DNA of 64,000 bases, from the NCBI RefSeq assembly GCF_900113435.1, contig NZ_FOPG01000002.1:248001-312000 (forward strand), read 5' to 3'. Origin of the DNA: Sulfitobacter dubius (GTDB lineage Bacteria > Pseudomonadota > Alphaproteobacteria > Rhodobacterales > Rhodobacteraceae). The notes beneath the pieces are model-generated. The model searched no databases. It was not told where the DNA came from and was given only the letters and a program-made list of their open reading frames with translations. Shown piece by piece: positions 57,320 to 64,000 of the stretch (position 1 is the first letter of the stretch; every line of letters begins with the position of its first letter). The position numbers and the translations under genes are program-made.

Positions 57320-58747
57320 TTAACGCCAGCGCGAGAAGCCGAAGGTCATATAATCTTTCTGATAAGCATCCGCCGCCAATGCTTCGATCTCATTGTCATA
57401 GATGTCGGCAAGCATGAAAGGGCCCGGCTCGACAGGCGCTGGTACGCCGGGGCTGGTCGCATGGCCTTGGGTCGTGGCCAGTGCGGCCAATTCAGCGGCC
57501 AAATCCTCTTCGCGGATGATACGATCCGGCAGGCAAAACTCGCCGAAACCCGCGATGGCTTGGGCCTGCGAGCACCACGCGGCATCCACACGGATTGAGG
57601 TTTGTCCGGCCAGATTGCCCTTGAGAAACTTCAGAAAGGCCACAAAAGCGGTGCGATGCGCGTCACGGTCATACCCCGCATCAGGGCCGTCTTTCGGCAG
57701 CGGCATCTTGTAACGGCGCATCAGCGTGTTGCGCAGCTGACGATAGCTGCCCTCCCCTGTGGTTAGGATATGGCGGCAAAAGGCATCATGTGCCCGCAAG
57801 GCCGGATGGCGCAGCACGGTAAAGCCGCGATGCCCCGGCGTTTTGCGTTTCCACTGGCGCAGCTCTTTTTGCGACAACTTATCCCGCAGCGCTTCGCGCG
57901 GCACACCATCCAGCGCGGCCAGCCAATTCAACACCTGATCCTCTGGCCCGGACTTGATCGGCAGATAGATCAACCCGCTGGTCGCCGCCGCCACGTAGGA
58001 GGGCACATTCGGCCCGCGCCGCGGCTCAAAGTTGGGGGTGCGTGTTAGGTCGAAACGGTCCAGCCGCGCCAGCGCCTCCAGCATCTCGTCATAGTTGCTG
58101 ACCTTGGCCGAGATCGGGCTGGGGTTCTGTTTCTTGAGGTTCTTGTCCAGCGCCTCCAACTGCTCATCCACACCAAGGTACCGCGCAAGGCCGTTCATCA
58201 CCTCAACGCTTTGCAGGTCTTCGTAAGCCACGTAAAACGCCGTCTGCCCCGAGGTCTGCAAACGGTTCAGCAGGGTGATCTGAAAGCGCTGCAAGGCATC
58301 CAAATGGGCGCTGAACTCATCGGCGTCAAAAACCGCCTGCGCCACCTTCTGCGCCTTCATATCGGTCAGCTTCCACTGCCCCGTCGCCTGCGCGATCTTC
58401 CAACTCACGTAGCTGTCGACCGGATTGCGGGTCAGCACGATTTTCGCGCAGCGCTGGTCTTTGATAATGGTATCAAAGACGCGCGGATCGTGATCGTGGA
58501 AATACCGAAAACCGCCCAAAGCATCCTGCTGACCCTGGATCGCCGCCAGTAGCTTTTTGGGGTTTTCGTCCCGCGTGGCCTGATCAATACCAAGGATAGG
58601 CTCGCTTTTGGGATAGCCCATGAAGAAAGGGTTAAAGGCCTCTCCATGACAGGCGATCCCCGCAAAGGCATTCAGGTTCGCTTCCAGAAAGTTAGACCCG
58701 GTCCGCATCTCAGCAAAGACCACGAAACTGTCGAATTTGTCGTTCAT
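57320..58747 (-). CDS. Two-module sulfotransferase-like protein
   Basis: A 475-residue cytosolic protein. The N-terminal half is a PAPS-dependent sulfotransferase: the 5'-phosphosulfate loop FAEMRTGSNFLEANLNAF (residues 11-28) and the 3'-phosphate block CAKIVLTRNPVDSYVSWKIA (100-119). The second half looks like another sulfotransferase module of the carbohydrate (type 2) kind: GLIYLPIKSGPEDQVLNWLAAL (258-279, an altered phosphate loop), GFTVLRHPALRAHDAFCRHI (308-327) and DAAWCSQAQ ... LPDRIIREEDLA (388-417). The second loop lacks the usual T/S after G, so it may be inactive or structural. It is the last gene of the leftward glycosyltransferase cluster. Often labelled NodH in roseobacters. The acceptor is unknown. 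Confidence 0.72.
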   Translation of the reverse strand: MNDKFDSFVVFAEMRTGSNFLEANLNAFAGIACHGEAFNPFFMGYPKSEPILGIDQATRDENPKKLLAAIQGQQDALGGFRYFHDHDPRVFDTIIKDQRCAKIVLTRNPVDSYVSWKIAQATGQWKLTDMKAQKVAQAVFDADEFSAHLDALQRFQITLLNRLQTSGQTAFYVAYEDLQSVEVMNGLARYLGVDEQLEALDKNLKKQNPSPISAKVSNYDEMLEALARLDRFDLTRTPNFEPRRGPNVPSYVAAATSGLIYLPIKSGPEDQVLNWLAALDGVPREALRDKLSQKELRQWKRKTPGHRGFTVLRHPALRAHDAFCRHILTTGEGSYRQLRNTLMRRYKMPLPKDGPDAGYDRDAHRTAFVAFLKFLKGNLAGQTSIRVDAAWCSQAQAIAGFGEFCLPDRIIREEDLAAELAALATTQGHATSPGVPAPVEPGPFMLADIYDNEIEALAADAYQKDYMTFGFSRWR

Positions 58748-58751
58748 GGGG

Positions 58752-60449
58752 TTATTTCACCAGATAGGGTTTGGGGGTGGGTTTGGCATCGCCAGTCACC
58801 CCGCGGGAGACGGGGAAATCGCCGACCAAATAGGGGTGCATACCTTGGTTCTTGAGGTTCTGAAGGAACTGACCGAAACCGTTCAGATCAACCATGCGCG
58901 GCGCCTCTGACAGGCGGCGCAGACGGGGGCGGCCAATCTCGTCCAATATGCCCTGTAAAGGCTCCATCGGCGCTTCGATGAATTCAGACATCGTCCAGAT
59001 CCGCACGCGCGCTTTGGCATGGGCTGAACGCAGCACATCCATATGCGTGCTTTCCGTTTTTTGCAGCTTTGCAGCAAGACGTCGAATATCAGCAAAATCA
59101 AGGTTCGAGCGAAACAGCGGTACAGCCCAAGCACCTGTGATGACCGAAATCTGTGCGTTAGGGTCTCTGGCCACGCGCCAATTGATGTCTTGGTTGTCCA
59201 TTGGGCCGAACTGAAAACACTGGCGTTCGCCACGGGTGTTCCAGATCAGGTTGGTCAAAAACGCGCTGGCATTGTGATCCCGCAGCACCGGATTGTCCGA
59301 CAAGGCTCCGTTCAACGCGGTCTGGCCTTCAGCAAAATGCACACGGTCAGGGGCAAAGAGATGCCCATGCACGCGGGCCCCGCTGGCACGGCTCAGCCAA
59401 TGTTCGAAATCCTCGAAAATCTCGGTGAAACCCTGAAACACCGAATAGGGCGCGGCGGTGACGCCGTTTTCCCAATCCTCGTTGGGAAAACGGCTCTGCA
59501 TATAAAGCCCGGCCCGGCCCCGGGTCCGCCGTTCGACGGCCTTAGCAAAGATGCGGTCGATCTTGCCGGGGTTCGGCTCGGTCTTTTTCATCGCACCGGC
59601 AGAGTCGGTCAGGAAGGCATCATAGAGCCTGTCCGCATGAGGCCAGATCTTGCGCGCCACAAAACAATCCGAGCGGCGCAAAAGCTGGAGGTGATCGTCG
59701 TAAAAGATATGCGGTTTGCCCTGAAAATCGAACTTCGACAGGGTTAGCGACCGGCTTTCGATCTTGCTGGAATAGAGCCGCGTTAGGGTCTGGAAATAGC
59801 TCTCATCCGGGATCCAGACGTGGCGAAAGAACTTGTCGTAGGTCGGCCTGTCGAGGTCTTGCAGGATCGCCGACAGGGTGCGCCGGGTCAGGCACCACCA
59901 TTGCGAGCCCATATGTGGCACGATCCCGCGCGGCATCCGACGCTTTAACCCCAGCAGGCGCTGCACCTCGACCGCGCGGTCGAACAGATAGCGATTGCGC
60001 CGCCACGAGAAGGGGAACCGCAGGGTAAACCGCTCCGCATCCAGCCCCCCCACGGTCCATGGCACATCCGCCGTGGTGGCGCTTTCGATGAAATCGGTCT
60101 GGGGGCGATCCTCAAGATAGTCGATCAATTCCTGCACCGGGCGCAGCGGCAGGCAGGAACCCGAGGCCAGATAGACGTGCCGCACCTTGGGAAAGCGAGA
60201 CAGCATCAATTCCGCCGCCCCCTGCGAGGCAGCAACGATCCCCCAAGTGCCCCATTCGCAGCGTTTGCGGGGGCTGAAATGCACATCCTTCAGGTCAGAG
60301 AGTGCCGCCACGAAAGCATCATGCGCCCGCCGGGGCACGGCCTTGTCGATATGGATCACCACGGGGCATCCCGCAGCGGCCCAATGGCGCGCGACCTGCT
60401 CGGCCCGGTCAAAAGCGTTGTGCACCAGCATGACGATCCCGACGCTCAT
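58752..60449 (-). CDS. GT14 (core-2/I-branching type) glycosyltransferase
   Basis: A 565-residue protein. About 270 N-terminal residues form a GT14 domain related to beta-1,6-N-acetylglucosaminyl- and xylosyltransferases: IVMLVHNAFDRAEQVARHWA, VVIHIDKAVP, YLASGSCLPLRPVQELIDYL, MGSQWWCLTRRTLSAIL and VWIPDESYFQTLTRLYSS. The remaining 290 residues are an extension seen with this kind of protein in roseobacters and of unknown role (GVTAAPYSVFQGFTEIFEDF; FLTNLIWNTRGERQCFQFGP). It overlaps the GT2 gene by four bases and precedes the sulfotransferase by four bases, so all three are co-translated. Confidence 0.78.
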   Translation of the reverse strand: MSVGIVMLVHNAFDRAEQVARHWAAAGCPVVIHIDKAVPRRAHDAFVAALSDLKDVHFSPRKRCEWGTWGIVAASQGAAELMLSRFPKVRHVYLASGSCLPLRPVQELIDYLEDRPQTDFIESATTADVPWTVGGLDAERFTLRFPFSWRRNRYLFDRAVEVQRLLGLKRRMPRGIVPHMGSQWWCLTRRTLSAILQDLDRPTYDKFFRHVWIPDESYFQTLTRLYSSKIESRSLTLSKFDFQGKPHIFYDDHLQLLRRSDCFVARKIWPHADRLYDAFLTDSAGAMKKTEPNPGKIDRIFAKAVERRTRGRAGLYMQSRFPNEDWENGVTAAPYSVFQGFTEIFEDFEHWLSRASGARVHGHLFAPDRVHFAEGQTALNGALSDNPVLRDHNASAFLTNLIWNTRGERQCFQFGPMDNQDINWRVARDPNAQISVITGAWAVPLFRSNLDFADIRRLAAKLQKTESTHMDVLRSAHAKARVRIWTMSEFIEAPMEPLQGILDEIGRPRLRRLSEAPRMVDLNGFGQFLQNLKNQGMHPYLVGDFPVSRGVTGDAKPTPKPYLVK

Positions 60450-61456
60450 GCCCAGTTCCCCTTGGACATAAGGCCGAGAATCTCAAGCTGCCGCCAATTG
60501 ATGTACCGCTCTGACCACTTGCACCAAAGCTGCGGATCGTCCTTTAACTGCGCTGCATAGGCTTTGTATTCGACCGAAGCCGCGTAATGCTCGCTGCGCT
60601 GTAGCTCCTCTGCCGCCTTGGCACCGAAGGTGTCGAGGAACTTGGCATGAAGCAACACGCCGGAGGCTTTCTCTCCGCCCCATTCGTCATAGACCTGATT
60701 AAGCCCACGCGGCAGCAGCATATGGGTCGAACTGACATAGGCATAACGCCGGTCCCATTTGACCAGCGGCACCTTGTTAAGCGCCGGGGCCTTTGCGGGC
60801 GCGTCGGGAAAGAATACCCGCGCCCGTGGCCCGCCCTGAATCCAAAGGTTCCCGAACCGTCTATTGCGCGAAATGGTGTAGTTGCCGCTGTCGAACCACG
60901 ACGCAATCTCAAACGGATTTTGGCCCGCTTGGTAAGGTTCCTCGTCAAGCCGCCCTTTGGGATACATATCCAGCAACATCGCGGAAAAGCTTTTGATCGA
61001 CGACGCATCAAGCCAATCGGTCAGCGCCCGCAGGGGCCGCGTGTCGCAAAAGGGGTAGACCAGAAATTCATCGGGATCGACCGTCAGCGCCCAATGGCCA
61101 TGGGCGTATTTCATTTGTAGCCAGTTCAGCCAGTCGACGCCGAAGCGCGCGCGCTTGTAGCTGGCCTTGGCGCTCCAGACCGAAACATCGGGTTGCTTGG
61201 CCAGATAGTCGAGGGCGCCATCGTCGCTGTCATTGTCCACGAAGAAGAAATGCCCGACACCCATCTCACGGTAGTATTTCAGGAAATAGGGCAGCCGGAT
61301 CGCTTCGTTGCGCTGCGTGCAGAATAGCAAAATATCGTCAGCTTTGATCTGCGCCGTCCGGTTCGCCACAGAGGTCAACTCGCGCCGCTTGCGAAAGGCG
61401 CGGATGCGCCAGCGCTTGCGTTGCAGCCGCAACCGATATGACTGAATTAAGCCCAA
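60446..61456 (-). CDS. GT2-like glycosyltransferase (Glyco_tranf_2_4 type)
   Basis: A 336-residue protein with a basic N-terminus and the core DILLFCTQRNEAIRLPYFLK, FFFVDNDSDDGALDYLAKQP, then WALTVDPDEFLVYPFCDTRP, where DPDE serves as the metal-binding acidic motif. Such proteins transfer sugars to surface polysaccharides or proteins. It has no ATG; TTG 61454-61456 with AAGGGG upstream is the best start. It overlaps the GT14 gene. Donor and acceptor are unknown. Confidence 0.72.
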   Translation of the reverse strand: MGLIQSYRLRLQRKRWRIRAFRKRRELTSVANRTAQIKADDILLFCTQRNEAIRLPYFLKYYREMGVGHFFFVDNDSDDGALDYLAKQPDVSVWSAKASYKRARFGVDWLNWLQMKYAHGHWALTVDPDEFLVYPFCDTRPLRALTDWLDASSIKSFSAMLLDMYPKGRLDEEPYQAGQNPFEIASWFDSGNYTISRNRRFGNLWIQGGPRARVFFPDAPAKAPALNKVPLVKWDRRYAYVSSTHMLLPRGLNQVYDEWGGEKASGVLLHAKFLDTFGAKAAEELQRSEHYAASVEYKAYAAQLKDDPQLWCKWSERYINWRQLEILGLMSKGNWA

Positions 61457-61501
61457 ACCGCCCCTTACCTTTTCGGACCTGACCGCTCTTTAGCTGCGCT
61501 A

Positions 61502-62698
61502 TCACGTCGACTTTAACACGGTCTTGAAGTGTTCGGCCCATGTTGGCGCGATAAAAGTCGTCGCAGGGCGCGGGTCTGGCGGAGATGTGGCCCATTCTTC
61601 GATTATTCTGATCCATGAATAGGGCTCGGTTGTGGCGGCGTAAACGGCTTTGTCACCCAAGACCTCGTGCAAGACCGGTAAATCGTTGCATAAAACACGC
61701 GCTCCTAGGTGTAGTGCTTCGACGGGGGGCAGGCCAAAGCCTTCGGCATGGCTGGGAAAAAGCATTCCCGCCGCCCCCTGCACCAAGGCCGCCATTGCAC
61801 TGTCGCCAAGGCCAGAAAGCTCTTGAACCGGGCCATCGGGCGGCAGTTGGTCGAGCCGATCAAAGACCGCCGCGTTATTCCACCCCCGGCTGCCGCAGAT
61901 CAACAATGGTGGTGCGCCAAGGCCCATGGTCTGCCACAGATCAAGCAAGAACTCATGGTTCTTGCGTGGCTCTATCGTGCCAACGATTATGAAGTAGGGC
62001 CGTTTGGGCGGCAGGCCGATGGGCAATGCGCTTGCGTCTGGTGTTGGTGTTTCAAGCCCAAGATGGGCCACCACCGCGGGCGGCACCCGTCCCTGCATTT
62101 GCGCCTCACAGCGACGTTTCGTATCTTGAGAGTTGTAGATTACCAGATCGGCATGTGCGTACACTCGGTCAATTTTGGCCCGAAAAGGCGCGACCGTGCC
62201 GGGGCGCTGGTATGAAGGATATTCCAGCGGGATCACATCGTGTATCAGAACCGAAATCTGCCCGCGCGCCTCTTTCACGGCGACCAAAACCCGGTCTGTC
62301 AGATTGCTGTGCCCCACGTTTAGATAGGCAAAGCCCGGCGGCAAATAGCGCCCAAGCATACGTGACAACCCAGAAGGCAAGCACCGCGCCAGCGCCACGC
62401 GCCGCAAATCGCTTTCCGCCCGCATTAAAGCCACCTGTCGCCCCCGCGGCAGACGGGACAGCAAATCGGCCCGGCCCCAAGGCCGTCGGCCTTCTAGCCG
62501 ATCATAGAAGACTTGCAACCCGGCACGATCAATCAAGACATAGCCCAAAGCCGTGCGTGCCACGCCAAATAGTGGCGCGTCTACTGTAAGAAGATGTGAG
62601 AGATAGGCCAGTTCGACCCGATCAACCCCCGTAGCCGTCCGCCCGACCCGGCGCAAAGAGCGCGTCAGGTCGAGCAGCCGAACTGCGGGTTCAATCAT
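61502..62698 (-). CDS. GT4-family glycosyltransferase
   Basis: A 398-residue GT-B glycosyltransferase. The C-terminal GT1 (GT4) domain is clear: YFIIVGTIEPRKNHEFLLDL, LLICGSRGWNNAAVFDRLD, LVQGAAGMLFPSHAEGFGLP with the EGFGLPP-E catalytic pattern, and ARVLCNDLPVLHEVLGDKA. The N-terminal acceptor half (TGVDRVELAYLSHLL; ISVLIHDVIPLEYPSYQRPG) is of the mannosyl- or rhamnosyltransferase kind used in O-antigen or capsule building. It lies between galU and the GT2 gene on one strand. Confidence 0.82.
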   Translation of the reverse strand: MIEPAVRLLDLTRSLRRVGRTATGVDRVELAYLSHLLTVDAPLFGVARTALGYVLIDRAGLQVFYDRLEGRRPWGRADLLSRLPRGRQVALMRAESDLRRVALARCLPSGLSRMLGRYLPPGFAYLNVGHSNLTDRVLVAVKEARGQISVLIHDVIPLEYPSYQRPGTVAPFRAKIDRVYAHADLVIYNSQDTKRRCEAQMQGRVPPAVVAHLGLETPTPDASALPIGLPPKRPYFIIVGTIEPRKNHEFLLDLWQTMGLGAPPLLICGSRGWNNAAVFDRLDQLPPDGPVQELSGLGDSAMAALVQGAAGMLFPSHAEGFGLPPVEALHLGARVLCNDLPVLHEVLGDKAVYAATTEPYSWIRIIEEWATSPPDPRPATTFIAPTWAEHFKTVLKST

Positions 62699-62718
62699 TG
62701 GTATGCCGATGTAAGAGC

Positions 62719-63612
62719 TTACTGCGCTGCCCGGTCAACTTGGGCAATGCTTTGTAGGTAAGCGGACAGATCATCCCGCAGTTCTTCGCGCGCAAGGCCA
62801 AAGGCCACTGTCGCCTGCAAAAAACCTGCCTTAGAACCGCAATCAAACCGCTGGCCCCGGAAACGGAAGCCGTAAACATCACGCTCCTGTTCGATTTCCT
62901 GTGCGATCGCATCGGTCAGTTGGATTTCTCCGCCGGAACCAGACTTAAGCTTGTTGAGGTTCTTTAGAACCGTCGGCGCAAGGATATAGCGCCCGATCAC
63001 AGCAAGGTTTGAAGGCGCTTTATCTGCGGCGGGTTTTTCCACCATGCCTTTGACTTTGACCAGGTCGCCCTGCTCTTCGCTTGTATCTAAAATACCGTAT
63101 GAGGACGCCCGCGCGGGTTCGACCTCCATCGCGGCGACCATGCTGCCGCCGGTTTCTTCATAGGCTTCGATCATCTGCTTCAAACAGGGCTTATCGGCGG
63201 CGATCACGTCATCCGGCAACATCACCGCAAAGGGTTCATTGCCGATCAAACGGCGCGCGCACCAGACGGCGTGACCAAGGCCAAGCGCCTTATGTTGGCG
63301 GATATAAGCAATCGCACCGCTGTCCATATTGGTGTCTTCTAGGGTCTTGAGAAGTTCGAGTTTACCCTTCTTGCGCAACTCTTGCTCAAGCTGCGGCGCG
63401 TGGTCAAAGTAATCCTCCAACGCCCCCTTGCCGCGCGAGGTTACAAAAATGAACTCTTTGATACCGGCAGCCCGCGCTTCGTCGATTGCATATTGAACCA
63501 GCGGCCGATCAACGAGAGTCATGATCTCTTTAGGCACCGACTTGGTGGCGGGCAGAAAGCGTGTTCCCATTCCTGCAACGGGAAAGATCGCTTTTGTTAC
63601 CTTCTTGCGCAT
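62719..63612 (-). CDS. galU: UTP-glucose-1-phosphate uridylyltransferase
   Basis: A 297-residue nucleotidyltransferase making UDP-glucose. The nucleotide-binding loop is FPVAGMGTRFLPATKSVPKE, then VDRPLVQYAIDEARAAGIKE, the metal aspartate in FAVMLPDDVIAADKPCLKQM and the closing YGFRFRGQRFDCGSKAGFLQ. AAGGATTAGA precedes the ATG. It heads the leftward cluster and supplies UDP-glucose for the glycosyltransferases downstream. Confidence 0.95.
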   Translation of the reverse strand: MRKKVTKAIFPVAGMGTRFLPATKSVPKEIMTLVDRPLVQYAIDEARAAGIKEFIFVTSRGKGALEDYFDHAPQLEQELRKKGKLELLKTLEDTNMDSGAIAYIRQHKALGLGHAVWCARRLIGNEPFAVMLPDDVIAADKPCLKQMIEAYEETGGSMVAAMEVEPARASSYGILDTSEEQGDLVKVKGMVEKPAADKAPSNLAVIGRYILAPTVLKNLNKLKSGSGGEIQLTDAIAQEIEQERDVYGFRFRGQRFDCGSKAGFLQATVAFGLAREELRDDLSAYLQSIAQVDRAAQ

Positions 63613-63675
63613 TCTAATCCTTACAATTTATTCGAAATATACAGAACGCCACGGTCAATTCTCACCTGCGCTTTT

Positions 63676-64000
63676 CTACCGGCAAGTATCATCGCTGAAA
63701 CCGCGCTGTCTGGCAACTCGCCTGACTTCCTTTTTCAGCCGATCCTGCCGCCGAGTTAAGCGAAAAACCGCTTCATCCCGTGAAGATTTTCCATATATTC
63801 CACCAGTTTGCAGCCAGATAGCGTTGATCGGGTCAAAGGCAACGTGGTGATAAAGGGCTGTGGGTGACAGGCTGAATAGAGTGACGATTTCGCCAGATTC
63901 GGCGCGCTTTGCGGCTTTTGCTCGGTCCTTGGCCAGTTTTATAGGCCGCGTGAACATCGCCACGCTGCGACGCAGACAAGCAGGAAATGGGCGAAATGCG
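63676..64000 (-). CDS. Unrecognised protein, C-terminal part (runs off the window)
   Basis: The reading frame stays open to the window edge, giving 107 or more residues, so this may be the C-terminal part of a longer protein. A short gene starting at GTG 63963 or ATG 63957 is also possible, but no ribosome binding site is seen there. The visible part is basic (KLAKDRAKAAKRAESGE; RLTRRQDRLKKEVRRVARQR), with a small hydrophobic middle (LFSLSPTALYHHVAFDPINA). I recognise no family. It lies upstream of galU on the same strand, so it may belong to the glycan cluster. Confidence 0.4.
   Translation of the reverse strand, partial: AFRPFPACLRRSVAMFTRPIKLAKDRAKAAKRAESGEIVTLFSLSPTALYHHVAFDPINAIWLQTGGIYGKSSRDEAVFRLTRRQDRLKKEVRRVARQRGFSDDTCR

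Overview
The window reads as chromosomal DNA of a marine alphaproteobacterium of the Rhodobacterales, Roseobacter group (Sulfitobacter- or Ruegeria-like). The grounds are the high G+C coding bias, the Ueh/Eut/Doe ectoine-use genes with a MocR regulator (EnuR), the ectABC-ask operon, the roseobacter-type sulfotransferase and glycosyltransferase genes, and the ubiB-ubiE/mutM/ech/rpsT/dnaA/dnaN/recF/gyrB block. I saw no tRNA, rRNA, CRISPR array, insertion sequence or prophage. Almost all of the sequence is coding, in tight operons with many 1-8 base overlaps.

Layout. (1) 1-10.8 kb: an ectoine catabolism locus. doeX-doeC-doeD run left and are cut by the window edge. enuR, the TRAP transporter uehABC with its universal stress protein, eutA, doeA/eutD and doeB/eutE run right. 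A large, exactly centred palindrome sits between the two arms. eutB and eutC, the usual partners of eutA, are absent. (2) 10.8-25.5 kb: two separate dipeptide/oligopeptide ABC transporter operons. The first carries an M24 peptidase and an XRE-cupin regulator. The second carries a metallophosphoesterase and lies divergent to a D-arginine-dehydrogenase-like flavoenzyme. (3) 25.5-31.3 kb: rlmN, the MarR-type ectR, and the divergent ectA-ectB-ectC-ask biosynthesis operon without ectD, ended by a strong terminator.

(4) 31.4-42.1 kb: amino-acid metabolism. An IalB-family protein and asparaginase II come first. serB (divergent) and serC-serA complete the phosphorylated serine pathway. A phosphoprotein-phosphatase-like gene follows, then kbl-tdh for threonine to glycine with an XRE-cupin regulator, then a thiolase. 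The Tdh has lost all four structural-zinc cysteines but kept the catalytic zinc site. (5) 42.1-54.2 kb: chromosome housekeeping: ubiB, ubiE, mutM, an enoyl-CoA hydratase, rpsT, dnaA, dnaN, recF, a lysE-type exporter inserted before gyrB, and gyrB. The 0.5 kb before dnaA is non-coding, rich in inverted repeats, and has a cluster of GANTC sites but no canonical DnaA boxes. (6) 54.2-64 kb: monomeric isocitrate dehydrogenase, a YczE-like membrane protein, and a leftward cluster of a two-module sulfotransferase, GT14, GT2 and GT4 glycosyltransferases and galU. This last cluster probably builds a sulfated surface glycan.

The central theme is that machinery to import and burn ectoine and machinery to make it sit about 17 kb apart, each with its own regulator (EnuR/DoeX and EctR). 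Neither arm keeps a full hydroxyectoine branch: there is no ectD, eutB or eutC in the window. The most useful leads are that streamlined ectoine locus, the regulatory repeats in three intergenic regions, the altered Tdh zinc lobe, and the sulfotransferase-glycosyltransferase cluster.
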